Positions 35,128-46,363 are shown, counted from the stretch's first letter. The stretch: DNA of 64,000 bases from Isochrysis galbana (GCA_018136815.1 CM030936.1:5051771-5115770), one strand, 5' to 3'. The notes: generated by a model not told the origin, from the letters alone. Translations and numbers: made by a program.

Positions 35128-37543
35128 CTATCCGTGCGCAACCTTGCGGCTACGCCAGCATTGCCTCCGCCTATATACGTAGAACGCGACAATTGCGGCG
35201 ATGATGATGATGAGCACAATTGGAAGTGTCACGCCCACAACGATGAGATGCGTGGCGGCCGTGGCGACTCCAAAAGAGACAGCGATCAACGGAGAGTCCG
35301 GCGGGCTTGGCGGCGGCATCGGGGGTACAGGGGGCGACGGCGGGGAGGGAGGGGAGGGTGGAGGGCTAGGAGGACTCGGAGGGGGTGGCGGGCTCGGGGG
35401 CGAGGGTGGGGATGGAGGCTCGTAGGTGACCACGGCCGCTACGCCTGTAGGTTGGAACTCGTGGACAGTCCTTGCGCTCTCCTCGTCCCACGGCCCCTCG
35501 GACCAGCATAGTGTGTACGTCGCTGACGAGCCCTCCGAGATGTTCAGCCGGAAGGAGGTTTGGAGTTGCGAGTTCAATATGCCGCCGTGAGTGTAGTCGA
35601 GGGCAGCCGTGCTTGTGGGCTCGCACCGGGAGCTCAACGACCACTTGACGATGTCTCCTGGCCGTGTAGCATTTGTGAAGGAGAGCCCGGCGGCGGATTG
35701 CGCTAAGGCGCGGTGCGAACGAACGCCTCCGAGACGGCCTATGGCCACCCGGATGACCTCCGGCTCGCCCTCCTGCGCATCCCACAAGCGACGTCGCTTG
35801 CCGAAAGACTCTGGGAGCGCAGGCGGTAACCTCAGACTTCGTGACGGAAACAACGGTGGCATGGATGGCGGCACGGGTGAGTTCGGGGGAGGTGAGGATG
35901 GAGGCATTTGTGGGGGGCCCGGCGGCAAGCTAGGAGGGGGGGGAGGCATCGGTGGTGGTGGTTGGATGATTTCAAGCACGTACCACCTGTTGTTGTCCAC
36001 TCTTATTTCCAAGTCGGCTCCTTGAGACCACCAGTCCGCACGATGTAGTTGAATCAAGGGTGGAGGGCTGGGTGGGCTGTTGGGTGGTAAGCTGGGTGGG
36101 GAGGGAGGTTGAGGGGGCGAGGGCGGGGAAGGGCTGGGTGGCGGCGGTGGTGGACGTGAAGGATCGCCAAAAGGAACGGACGGTGGCAAGGGCGGCGGGC
36201 GCGGTGGCGGTGGGGCCGGAGGCGGACTTGGAGGTGGCGGCGATGGTGGTGGGCTTGGAGGGCTCGGTGGGAACGATGGCGGCGGTGGTGACGGCGGAGG
36301 CGACGGTGGGGGCGACGGCGGGGGCGGTGATGGAGGGTTGGAAGGCGGTGCGGGTGGCGGGGAAGGCGGTGGTGGCCAGGGCGGTGGCGGCGTGGGCGGC
36401 GGGGGAGCAGGTGGAGGATTGGGCGGTGAGGGCGGCGGCGGCGTCGACGGCGGCGTCGACGGCGGGGGGGTCAATGGTGGTTGCGATGGCGGGGACGGGG
36501 GCGGTGGAGATGGTGGCGATGGGGGGGGGGGGATGGCGGCGGGGACGGTGGGGGAGGCGAGGGAGGTGGGGACGGTGGGGGAGGCGAGGGAGGCGGTGGC
36601 GAGGGTGGGGGTGAGGGCGGGGGCGAGGGAGGGGGCGAGGGAGGGGGTGGAGACGGAGGAAGCGAAGGAGGCGGGGATGGTGGCGGCGGCGAGGGAGGGG
36701 GCGACGGTGGTGGCGAGGGGGGTGGAGGCGACGGCGGAGGTAAAGGTGGAGGCGATGGCGGCGGTGGCGATGACGGCGGCGGCGATGGCGGCGGTGGCGA
36801 TGGCGGCGGTGGTGATGGCGGCGGTGGCGATGGCGGGGGGGGCGATGGCGGGGGGGGCGACGGCGGCGGGGGCGACGGCGGCGGTGGTGACGGCGGCGGT
36901 GGTAACGGCGGCGGTGGTGACGGCGGCGGCGGCGATGGCGGCGGGGGCGATGGCGGCGGTGGCGATTGCGGCGGGGGCGATGGCGGTGGAGGCGACGGCG
37001 GGGGGGCGATGGCGGGGGGGGCGATGGCGGGGGGGGCGATGGCGGCGGTGGTGACGGCGGCGGTGGTGACGGCGACGGTAGTGACGGCGGCGGTGGAGAT
37101 GGCGGCGGTGGCGATGGCGAGGGTGGCCGGGGCGGCGGAGAGGGAGATGGCGGCGGTGGCGGGGGCGGCGGAGAGGGCGGTGACGGCGGAGAGGGCGGTT
37201 GGGTTTCACTACAGTAACAGAGACGATTCACACTAGGACTGCTGGTGTCGCACGAGGCTGTGAATGACGCTCGGTAATAGCATGTACCGGACGAATGTCT
37301 TCCGGGTACTGAATCTGAGGTGGCGTCAATTTGGTAAGACGTACAAGAGCCGTACTGGTTGAGGTTCAACGCTTGATTGTGGGCATTTAAAAACGAAGTT
37401 TCCGATGTTATCGACTGCATATTCGTTAAGGAGGTAGCATCGCACGTGCATGTTGCGCTGCAGCGAGCGCCAAATGAACCATATCTCCAGTAGCCAGCGT
37501 GCACACTGAGCGCCGTGAAAAGGAGCAGGCCCACGCGGAGCAT
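35128..37543 (-). CDS. Ser-Pro-rich cell-wall/surface glycoprotein, type I membrane, apparent frameshifts in the assembly
   Basis: N-terminus (ATG 37543) is a signal peptide (MLRVGLLLFTALSVHAG) followed by a Cys-rich domain of about 100 residues with C-S-A-T-C-T-C and ending RLCYC. A long (SPPPP)n region follows. At G-runs near 37005-37045 and at the 12-G run near 36519-36532 the SPPPP reading shifts from one frame to a second and then a third. After that the frame stays open to the stop at 35128: a non-repetitive domain (ADWWSQGADLEIRVDNN, WSLSSRCEPTSTAALDYT, LCWSEGPWDEESARTVHEFQ), a second Pro stretch, one transmembrane helix (LPIVLIIIIAAIVAFYVY) and a short basic tail. The total length is 3n+1. 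SPPPP is a substrate for hydroxylation and arabinosylation in algal pherophorin/extensin-type proteins. Role: cell surface or wall. The frameshifts are most likely homopolymer length errors. Confidence 0.8.
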
Positions 37544-39022
37544 CCTCAGCAGGATTTAGCAGGCGAAAAGGCTACTAGGGCTCCAGGACGGCGGCAGCTG
37601 CAGTGGCGGGAGGGGGGGGGGGGGGGGGGGGTGACTAGGAATGAGGATGATGCGGCCAGCAGAGCGACGGCCGGGGAGAGAAGGCAGGGAAGCACAGTAT
37701 CGTCAGGCGCCCGGATCGGGTGTGTGAGGGGCGCCCTCTCCTAACCCAATCCACGCCCATCACACATGCCCATCCTGAGCCCAGCGCTCTTCAGACGATG
37801 GTGGGAACGTGGGGCGATCGCAGGCCCGAGGGCAGGGGTCGCGTCGGTCCCTCCCCCCGTCCCAGCCCACACATTCCCCCCTCCCTGCTGCTCAGGGAAT
37901 CGGACCTGGCAGACTTGTGGCAACAGACCTCCTGTGGGGCAACGTAGTGCGGCACACAGGAGGAAGAGAGAGAGAGGGGCGTGCGGCGGGCGCACGAGAT
38001 GTGATCTCACGCTCCTCCCCCCGCCGCAGATTGAAGCTTACGCTTTGTGTACTAATCTCACGCTCCCCTCCCCCCCCCCCAGATTGAAGCGAACGCTTTG
38101 TGTACTAATCTCACGCTCCCCTCCCCCCCCCCCCCTCCCCCGCAGATTGAAGCGAACTCTTTGGCTCTTTGGGCGAGTCACAAGGTCAAAGTCGCTGCAC
38201 CGACGCGGGGACCGACGGACCGCGGGGGGGGGGGGGGGGGGGAGGGGAAGGGTGTCGAAAGGGCGTCCCCCGCGCGGGGAAAACGCCGCGGGGCACCGTC
38301 AGGAAGCTAGACCGCCGAGAGGCCCGCCCGCTTACCCGGCGTTGACCCACTTTGCTCTAACACCTCCATTGGCTAGGGGCAGGAGGAAAAGAGAGAGACG
38401 AGGGGCTAATCTAGAAATGTAAGCTGAGTACTGTGGAATTAAGAGCTCGAGAATGGGGCAGAAGGGCGAATCTGGAGCTCTAGACAGCTCTAGACCGCCC
38501 ATTCTTGTGGCTGCTCGTCCAGATTCGCCCTTCATTCAAGATTCGGCCTGAAAGCTTCAGGCGTGATAGTTGACTCGAGATGAGCGGGAAGCAGCCGGTG
38601 TCTAATCTGTCACATCCGCGATCGACCTTTTTGTTTTAGAAGTTGTTTGCGTTTCTATGTCCCCTCCTTGCAGGCTAGTCACCAGTCACCGTCGCAGGAT
38701 CCTACATTCGCCCTCTTTGCCCTCGCCTCCTTTGTCGCCTCCCTTGTAGCCCGGTCACTCACTCATTTTAACCACTATTTCCCACTTCCCCTGGGTGTCC
38801 AAGGATTCCTTAGGGTCCCCCCATACCTGCCCCGCCAGCCGCCTCCCCCCTCCGAACGACCACCTCCCGCCCCACGAAGGGCAATGGCGTCGGTGAGGGA
38901 CCCCCCTCCCTTCCCCCGCGCGTGGCGGTCTATTTTGGGAGATTGAGGCGGGAGCTCACGAGAGGGAATCAGAGCAGTGATGGGACGTCAGGGACAGGGA
39001 TCATGTCGTCAGGTTTTGACAA
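37544..39022. other. intergenic stretch with three tandem repeats and a long-loop hairpin
   Basis: CAGATTGAAGCGAACGCTTT with preceding C-tract occurs three times (38027, 38080, 38143), units 53 and 63 bp. AAGGGCGAATCTGGA (38462-38476) and its exact complement TCCAGATTCGCCCTT (38518-38532) form a 15-bp stem with a 41-nt loop. A 19-G run (about 37612) and another (about 38224) are present. No convincing gene. Confidence 0.5.
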
Positions 39023-39488
39023 CCTAACACCCTATATGTGAAAAACAGAAAACCTGTTTTTCTGTGAAGACCAAAAACAGTGTTTTTCACCGTTTTTCTG
39101 AGCCTGGGCCCTAAACCTGGGGCCAGCTGCGCCGGCGCGCCGGTGTGATGACGCGAGACGTGGACCGGGAGGCGCGCGTGGGGTTGGGGTTGATCACCGA
39201 GCTCATATTTGGGGCTGTGGGGAGGGGGGCGGGAAGGGGGCGGGTGGAGTGCCTGCGCGCGGGTGAGAGACGCTTGGCGCCTGGCGCCACGCGAGTTCCC
39301 GCCCCCCCCCCCCCCAGCGCGCAAAATTTTACAATATCATTTTCTTACGTAAACACCATTTTCTAACGTAAACACTGGCGGCCTGTTTTTCGGGCTGTTT
39401 TCGGCTGTTTTTCTGTATATCCCAAAAACAGCTGTTTTTACTGTTTTTCTTGGGCTTGTCGACTGTTTTTCACATGTAGGCCTAACAC
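39023..39488. mobile_element. 450-bp hAT-type MITE with 8-bp target duplications
   Basis: CCTAACAC at 39023-39030 and again at 39481-39488 is a perfect 8-bp target-site duplication. The element proper, 39031-39480, starts CCTATATGTGAAAAACAG and ends with the complement of CCTACATGTGAAAAACAG, 17 of 18 bases matching. Near both ends AAAAACAG and CTGTTTTT words recur many times in both orientations, as in hAT subterminal repeats. 8-bp duplications with short terminal repeats are typical of hAT. No transposase inside, so it is non-autonomous. Confidence 0.85.
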
Positions 39489-39820
39489 CTGATATCAGAC
39501 CTGATATTAGCCTAATATCAGGTATTATAAAGTTAGTAACTATAGTTACAATACTAACGGGAACAGAGAACAGAAACAGAGCTAACAGTCATTTTCGTCC
39601 TCTGGCTCCTCCACAACCATCTCTAGCTCCCAAGGCAGCACACGGGACTCCAAATCCTTCAACAAATCCTCCAAGACCAGATTAGTATGGCACCTCGCAA
39701 AAGCCTCTCTACTGTGGTTTGGCCCAATCTGTTGCGCTTCTTCGAGTGAATCCAATCCTCGACGGACCAAGAGCGCTCGCACCCTGACGCCGAGCAAGAC
39801 AGCGCGAGAAGACAACATGC
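39489..39820. other. spacer
   Basis: Palindromic words CTGATATCAG and CCTGATATTAGCCTAATATC near 39490-39525. A minus-strand frame from 39854 to 39582 shows SLEEAQQIGPNHSREAFARC, which could be a piece of decayed ORF but has no family. Confidence 0.4.
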
Positions 39821-40055
39821 ATCCCTGTCGCATTCCGCATTCGCGAATCGACACTCGTTAGGCTTCGCTCTTCTCTCTTCTCTTCGTCGTTCGGTATTTA
39901 TCGTTATAATTCTCTGCCTTCTCTGGTTCTCGGTCAAAAGCTTCGCTTGGATGCATGGGATCGTGGGTTGTGGAGCGCTCTCTCTCTTTCTCTCGAAAGA
40001 GAAGGGACGTTTCCCCACCTTTCTTCCTCCTAGGCGCCTCGCAAATAGGTTTAAT
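39821..40055 (+). repeat. dispersed repeat A, copy 3 (5' part only)
   Basis: GTCGCATTCCGCATTCGCGA and following text match copies 1 and 2 up to GCGCCTCGCAAATAGGTTTAATT, with more substitutions and two small insertions. It ends 72 bp before the stop of the transposase gene. Confidence 0.75.
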
Positions 40056-40126
40056 TTAGAGGATGCAACTTGAGGTTCCCTTTTTTTTAGCCCCCCACAT
40101 TGCCTTTTTCTACACCTTATACAATT

Positions 40127-42145
40127 CTAACCTTCACCACCCCCAAAAATGTGTCGCCTCTTAGCCTTCTCTGCTTGCATATCTCTAAGGGTCCAAGAGC
40201 CCGATAGCTCGAACAGCCGGATCCTGCGCTGACCCGCTGTCCCGTTGTCACCATCGCTATCCGCGTCCGAGTCGCAATCGGTCGCGTCACCTGCGCTCGC
40301 CCGAGCGCCCGAGCCACTTGCTGAACTCATAGAAAGCACGCCACGAGACGGGTCATAAGGAGCCTCCGCCTTGTCTTGCATCTTCCGAGCAAAAGCCTCA
40401 AGCTGTGCCATTTTTGCTTCAGCGGCCGCCAAGCTTCCACGCCGCACGCCCGGCGGCGTCTTCTTAGCCTCGGCAAGGGTGGACGGGCCTGGAGAGGACA
40501 CGTCCGCGTTGCTCGAGACGCCCCTGTCCCCTGTTCGTCGATTGGTCAACAAAGTGTGAGCGGTCAATGCGCTCTGGGCACAGCCTATTCCCCGCCACAA
40601 CTACACGCTTCCACGCCTTTATGATGTCGTACTGGTCGCACCATGTGAACCACATCCCGGGGACGCCGAGGCGCTTGGAACCACCCAATATGGATATGAA
40701 GTCGGCGAGGGAAAGGGTCTGGAGCTCCCTTCCTTGTGCTGCAAGGTAGGCGTCCTTGTACGCATCCCTAGCCTTGTTGTAGCACCTGTGAAACGAGGAG
40801 TTGAACTGGTCTAGGGCTTGGAGGAATCCGGACGTGCCGGATTCCTCCGTGAAAATACGTATGCCGAGCTCGGCCGCTTGACCTGTGGTGGCCTCCAACA
40901 CCCCGTCGCTAAAACGGGAGGCATGATTATCGAGCAAAAGAACCACAGGTCGCTCAATGGGCGTGCCCCCGGCTGCCACTTCGACCGCGCTCCGCTGATC
41001 TATCCAAGCATTCAGCCGCCGTAAATACGTCAAAAACGTTTCCTCCGTTTGCATGCCTTCGGTGGCGTGGACTGGCAGACAAGACCGAGTTTGTCGACGC
41101 AATAGGTCGACTCCATCGTCAAAGGTGCACATCCCCAAAGGTGGCTCAACGGCCAAGTCAGAAGTTGCCCACTTCCTCTTCACCACCAGCTGCACGCCGT
41201 AGTTCCACCCGGATAGATCCCACGTCATCATCACCGTGATTGACTCCTTGGTGTTGCCCCCCCGCTGCTTGACCGCCTTGCCCTTGCGCTTGGCCACTTT
41301 CGCCCGCCGCCCGCGTTGAGGGACGTCCAAGGCCTGCGGGGTCTCGTCCGCATTTAAAACGCGGCGGGTGTCCTTGATAACCTGAGTACATGTGAGCGAG
41401 AGGGGGGCATGCTTAGCGCATGTGCACGCGAGTGCTGGGCGGGGGGCGGGGGAGGGGGGCGCATGCTTACCTTGGTCTCAGGGTCCATGACCCCTGCATC
41501 GATGAGCTCGGCCTCCAGACCATACTCGCCGTGAAAGTGGTTACGAACAACCTCCTCCGTGTACTTCTTCCCCCTTCGATATTCTTCTGCCCTTGAGCTG
41601 CCCTCCTCGATGTCGATACCGTGAGCACGCCACCACGGGAAGATGCGTTGGAAGAACGTATGGGAGAGGTCGAGGTCGGAGTTCACGTGGTTGAGCTCGG
41701 GTGTGTTGAGGAGGACTGTGCCCTTGCCGAACTTCTTCGCCCGGTTGAACCTGTGCCGCTCCGCGAGCATCTCGCGCACTCTGACGGATATCTGGTGCCT
41801 GTTTTGGGGCTCATGCATGTCAGCGCGCGCTAGGATCCATGCAGCGAGCTTGCGCCGCTCTACATTTGTGAGAATCTGTGAGTGTGAGTCGCGCGTTCGT
41901 TGCTCGTCCCCCTGCGCTTTCTGCAGCTCTCCCGTGACCTTATGCCGCGTTGCCAGCGGGAACATCCCTGTGGCCATTGCTGCTTTGGCTCCGACGCTGT
42001 TCGCTCGGCAGTACGCTGCAGCCTTCCGGACGTCTTCGAGCGCGGCTGCGCGGTTTCTGGCGCGGAGATCGCGGGCCTGGATAGTATGGTGCCCAGGGGC
42101 CGGCTTAGGCTTCCTCTGGGGCTTGGGGAGGGCTCTGGGAGCCAT
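40127..42145 (-). mobile_element. pogo/Tigger-like DDE transposase gene, three exons, probably intact
   Basis: Exons 42145-41471, 41381-40607 and 40530-40127 (617 aa); introns 41382-41470 (89 nt, gtaagc-ctcag) and 40531-40606 (76 nt, gtgtag-aacag; less certain). The N-terminal half has basic and helix-turn-helix-like text (LAAWILARADMHEPQNRHQI, HTFFQRIFPWWRAHGI). The first intron is confirmed by the DDE_1 start: RRVLNADETPQ spans 41381 onwards. Catalytic residues: Asp237 (NADET), Asp376 (VVLLLDNHASR), Asp416 (QALDQFN), so a DDD triad of the pogo/Jerky type (pfam DDE_1). A coiled C-terminal tail follows. No stops or frameshifts were seen. It lies head to head with the SMG7-like gene, 327 bp apart. 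I did not find terminal inverted repeats, so it may be a domesticated transposase. Confidence 0.82.
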
Positions 42146-42472
42146 GGGAACGGGGGGGGGGGCGCTCTGCGAAGCGCAAGCCTCTAGAGTAGCTCTACTC
42201 TACTTTTACCTTCCCCTCTTCCCGAAGAAGGGGCAGGAGGGGGGGGGGAGGGGAGAGGCGGCGGGGGAGGCGCGGGGCGGGGCAGGCGCGAGACGGGCGC
42301 GCGGGAGAGAGAGGGGGGGGGGGGGGGAAGAGGGGGGGCGTGGCGGCGGGGCCGGGTGGGCTAGGCCGGAGCGTGAGTGTGCAGGCGGCGGCTGTTGGGG
42401 GAAGAGGGAGAGACGGGCGGGGACGAAGGCTTCTAATAGCCGGCCAGGGCGCAAAGAGGCGCAGCCGTAGAG

Positions 42473-45388
42473 ATGCCACGCGCGCTGCTCGACGAGCTAA
42501 GGCAGCCGGACGAGAGGCGCAGGCGTGCGATACAAGCTGCTGGCCAGCGGCCCGAGCGCGACCCCGCTGTCGCCGAGGCCACGCAGCACCTGCGTAGCGA
42601 GTACAGGAGACTTCTGCTCGAACGACCGGAGGAAGCGTATGCGCAGGCGCTCGAGCGACATCTGTGGATGCGCTGCGTCTACGCCGATATTGAGCTCTTT
42701 CGGCGCAAGATGCGCAAGGCACAGGACTTTCTTAAGCAGCGCGCAAAGTCCACGGCCAGCAAGATGGCCGAGGACGCACGGCAAGATCACGCTGCGCGCG
42801 ACTCGCTGAGACGGGCGACGGCAGGGCTGTCGAACACGCTTGAGGAGGCATGCCGATTCTATGAGAATTTACTCGCGGATTTCCAACGCCTGGGTGACGT
42901 GCCTCTGCGGATCAGGCAAGGAAATGAGTCCGCTCCAGGAGGCGCTGTGCGTACTTTTGCCGCCAGCGCAAGCCAATGCGGCAGGGTGCGTATTATGGGG
43001 AGCTCGCTGCCGCGCGAGAGTGAGTGTGCTAAAGCCCAGTCTGCGCCTAAGGATGGATCGGATGTCGTTGCGGACTTTCTGGCTGCAAGTTCTCATCTTG
43101 CGGGCGGCACCCTTGACCCGAACGGACAGGCGTCCACACGGCTTGCGGCCATTCGCGGCTTGTGTGCATCTTGCCTCACATGCCTAGGCGATCTAGAGCG
43201 CTACAAGGCTACATTGCAGCCCGGGCGAGCAGCAGACGCAAGTGCATGTGCTGCTGCTGACGCATGCTACTGGCAGGCGCAACGGCTTGCTCCAGCCCTC
43301 GGTAACCCTCACAACCAGCTCGCCGTCCTGGCGACGTATCGCTCTGACAATCTTGAGGCCTATGCGGGATATGTGCGTGCCATACTTGCACCTTCACCCT
43401 TCATTCCGACGGCTCGAGATAATCTGGAGAGGCTCTGCCGCACCATTCTGAGCGAGCGACCGCCCCCGCCCCCGCCGAACGGGACACCAGAAGCGTTTGA
43501 GGCGGAGGCGGCACGCTTTGAGGAGGATCTTTGCTGCTTGTATGCAACCTTGTGGCTCCGTCCGCCTGCAGAGGAGCATCATCTCGTGCCGCTTTCGCAG
43601 CACATGCTTGCAAGGCTGCGGTTGCTCGCCCAGGCACGACACATAAAGCCGGAGCGCATCCGGCTCGCTCTCGTTCTCGTACTGGGAGGACTGCATTTGC
43701 CACCGTTTGAATCGAGCAATGAGGCTGGCCTTGTGGCCAGTAGCACAAAGGGATCCAGGCACCCAGTCGGAGCCTCGCCCTTTGCCGTAGAATGCCTGGC
43801 GCGGTTCGCCATCGCCCTGGCCCCAATCGTCGACTCTGACGCTAGGAGCTGCAACACATCGGAAACTGCATCGCTACTTGCGGCTCTTGTTCCATTGGTT
43901 TTGTGGGTGACGTGCGAACATCACCAATTGGCGCTCATGGACACTTCCCTACGCAAAGAACTGGCGTCTTCCTTTGCCAATCTAGGCAACGCGCTGCCTG
44001 TCACACCTGAGCAGCACGCCTATGGCCCTCCGATTGTGACCGAATCGCACATTCGCTGGTTGGGATTTACTCCACTCGCTCCTGCCTTTGCCACCCTTTC
44101 ACGCCAACTTTCGCGAGAGAGTATTCCGCGTGGGGTCGCACCGACCGACCCAGTCGGTGAGTTGACCGCAAATGCACACCAAATCCGTTCGGCGCTTCTG
44201 CAGATCGCAGCACCTTCCGCCGGCGGCTCTTCTTCTATGGAAGAAGGCCGATACAAGTTGCTGCCATTGTATTGGCACGCCACGAAGGGTAGATTCAGTT
44301 GTGAACGCGAGATGGTGCCGAACCGCTGGACCGATACGGTTGGAGGGCCACCGGTGACGACTGATGATTTCCCCTTTGCGAGAAGTGTTGCGCCCAGATG
44401 CGCCGCGATGGGAGTGGCAGCAGCGACAGGGTTTCAATCATGGGCAACGATCCCAACAGACGCGCCTCTACCGATGCACAACGCAAGTATCGTTGCACCC
44501 ATACCTCCGGACCCAATGTCCCTTCCGGCACCCCGCCAATTGACGGGCCGTTGCTCCACGTCACCCCCGCCGCTAGCCTCCAGCGCGCCAGACTTTTATT
44601 CCGGAGGGCCTGCCCTCGTTGCGGCGACCAGTTCTCATTTTGGTGCATTTGCCCAGCACGGCATGCTCAACAATGAGACAGCGGACTCAGCTAACCTAGC
44701 ATTCCCAAAGGGCAGCGCACCGCTGCCACCTGCCTCTACTGACTCGCCATTAAATTCGCATGCTCTACATGGGCCGGCGCCTGATAGCTGTGGTATTCGT
44801 GTCATAGACAACCCCTTTGGGCCCCTCCCAAGTGACTACGCTGCTTGGGCCGGGCCTGATGAGAGTGCGCATAGTGCTTGCGAAGCTCCTGCGCTTCCCG
44901 CTTTCTTTGGTACCGCTGCGACGGATCCGCGGCTTGAAATGTTGCTTGAACCGGGTGGCGCACAAGACGAGTTTAATAGCGCTGATGAGACGGCATCCGG
45001 GGCATCAGGCCTTGGCGACCTGCAGCGTGCCCTTGCTGGTTCTTCCACTACGGATCCACAACGAGAGCTTCCATACGACGTGGCGGCAGCCATCGGCCCG
45101 CCCGCAATGGGCCTGTACGCAAGCCTTGATCCTGACTCGACAGCGGCCGCTAGCATGTCCAGTGGACTCGTCGATTCTTCCGTTCTCAGAGACTATCCCG
45201 ACTATCCCAGTGGTGGTGGCTACGGCGCCGCATCGGAGCATCCTTCAACATCCAACACGTGGCGAGTGGGTGCAAACGACGGCATTCCTACTAGTGCGGC
45301 GCCTTCTCCCTTCGGCGCATGGCCATGGGCAGAACGGCCGCAACAGCATGCTACTGGCGCTCAAAGTATCTGGGCGCCGATTTCTTGA
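42473..45388 (+). CDS. SMG7: SMG7/EST1-like nonsense-mediated-decay factor
   Basis: Single exon, 971 aa, ATG 42473. The N-terminus (about 20-320) is the EST1 14-3-3-like/TPR module: LRSEYRRLLL, LERHLWMRCVYADIELFRRK, CLTCLGDLERYKA, then the DNA/RNA-binding part CYWQAQRLAPALGNPHNQLA and LATYRSDNLEAYAGYVRAIL followed by APSPFIPTARDNLERL. GNPHNQLA-x-LA and AxPSPFxxAxxNL are diagnostic of the SMG5/6/7 family. The C-terminal half is disordered, Ser/Pro-rich and ends AQSIWAPIS. There is no PIN nuclease domain, so SMG7 (not SMG5 or SMG6) fits best. SMG7 binds phosphorylated UPF1 and hands mRNA to decay factors. Its 5' region is only 327 bp from a divergent transposase. Confidence 0.9.
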   Translation: MPRALLDELRQPDERRRRAIQAAGQRPERDPAVAEATQHLRSEYRRLLLERPEEAYAQALERHLWMRCVYADIELFRRKMRKAQDFLKQRAKSTASKMAEDARQDHAARDSLRRATAGLSNTLEEACRFYENLLADFQRLGDVPLRIRQGNESAPGGAVRTFAASASQCGRVRIMGSSLPRESECAKAQSAPKDGSDVVADFLAASSHLAGGTLDPNGQASTRLAAIRGLCASCLTCLGDLERYKATLQPGRAADASACAAADACYWQAQRLAPALGNPHNQLAVLATYRSDNLEAYAGYVRAILAPSPFIPTARDNLERLCRTILSERPPPPPPNGTPEAFEAEAARFEEDLCCLYATLWLRPPAEEHHLVPLSQHMLARLRLLAQARHIKPERIRLALVLVLGGLHLPPFESSNEAGLVASSTKGSRHPVGASPFAVECLARFAIALAPIVDSDARSCNTSETASLLAALVPLVLWVTCEHHQLALMDTSLRKELASSFANLGNALPVTPEQHAYGPPIVTESHIRWLGFTPLAPAFATLSRQLSRESIPRGVAPTDPVGELTANAHQIRSALLQIAAPSAGGSSSMEEGRYKLLPLYWHATKGRFSCEREMVPNRWTDTVGGPPVTTDDFPFARSVAPRCAAMGVAAATGFQSWATIPTDAPLPMHNASIVAPIPPDPMSLPAPRQLTGRCSTSPPPLASSAPDFYSGGPALVAATSSHFGAFAQHGMLNNETADSANLAFPKGSAPLPPASTDSPLNSHALHGPAPDSCGIRVIDNPFGPLPSDYAAWAGPDESAHSACEAPALPAFFGTAATDPRLEMLLEPGGAQDEFNSADETASGASGLGDLQRALAGSSTTDPQRELPYDVAAAIGPPAMGLYASLDPDSTAAASMSSGLVDSSVLRDYPDYPSGGGYGAASEHPSTSNTWRVGANDGIPTSAAPSPFGAWPWAERPQQHATGAQSIWAPIS

Positions 45389-45635
45389 CACGCAGCGTCC
45401 GGCACTCAGGATTGCTCCCCAAGGACTCTAGCGATGCTTACGTGAACTGCCTTGTAGTATGTGCCTCGCTTTGTTGCTCCTCGCGCCTCTTCTGTATCTT
45501 GTTGCTCTTATTCCCGCTTGCGTGTGGATTGATTGGGTGAGATGTGTACGAGGGGCTGTGGCTGGCAATTCTCCGCCCTACCGAATATCTACGAACGTGT
45601 GCACCCGCAATGATATATAAATAAAATTTAAATAT
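45389..45635. other. 3' flank of the SMG7-like gene
   Basis: AT-rich, no gene. Confidence 0.5.
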
Positions 45636-46179
45636 AAGGTGTCGTTCCGTCAATAGTGGGACATCAGTCGAATTGAGCGATCAAATGTCCACAGTTGTAT
45701 TGTAGTTGTTTAACATTAGATCTTGTTAAAATTATAAGAGAGAGAGGCCGTCAAAGCTTCTTCGCTAATCACATCGGTGCATACCGTGCATGGGCACGGC
45801 GCGATGTGCATCGGTCCCCCCGCGGATACGCCGTGCGCGCGCATGTCAACCCGTTCCGTGTGTGTAGCCCCTGCGGCCCACAACTACGTAAACTGGCCAT
45901 ATAAGAGATGTTTCGTTACACAGCGCCTGTGATGACTTGCAATCACATGTGCACGCCGTGCGTGGGCACGGCGCGATGTGCACCGGCGCACCCCCCGCGG
46001 GGGCGCCGTGCGTGCGCATAGCAACTTCCAGGAAGGTGCACGCTGTGCGTTCACTCTTTTCGCGGGGGAACTCTGGGCGCGGAGGACGGGCGGAACAAAG
46101 TGTGATTGCCACTCATGCAGCATAACAACTTTTTCTTCACGCCGTTCCTTCTTGGCGAAAAGTGCGGAAGGACCTGCCC

Positions 46180-46345
46180 TTCCTCCTGCCCCCTTCCTCC
46201 TGCCCCCTTCCTCCTGCCCCCTTCCTCCTGCCCCCTTCCTCCTGCCCTTCCTCCTGCCCTTCCTCCTGCCCTTCCTCCTGCCCTGCCCTTCCTGCTCTTC
46301 CTCCTGCCCTGCCCTTCCTGCCCTTCCTCGTGCCCCTTCCTCACC
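46180..46345. repeat. minisatellite of CCTTCCTCCTGCC-like units
   Basis: About ten 11-16 bp units directly before the ATG at 46364. Confidence 0.85.
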
Positions 46346-46363
46346 TATTGCTCGTCCATCGAA

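Noticed and set aside
35366-37236. Gly-rich plus-strand ORFs opposite the SPPPP gene
   Set aside because: They mirror the Pro-rich repeat; only the minus strand has a signal peptide, Cys-rich domain and transmembrane helix.
45438-45653. Minus-strand ORF after SMG7
   Set aside because: Short, AT-rich, runs into the mobile element; no protein-like features.
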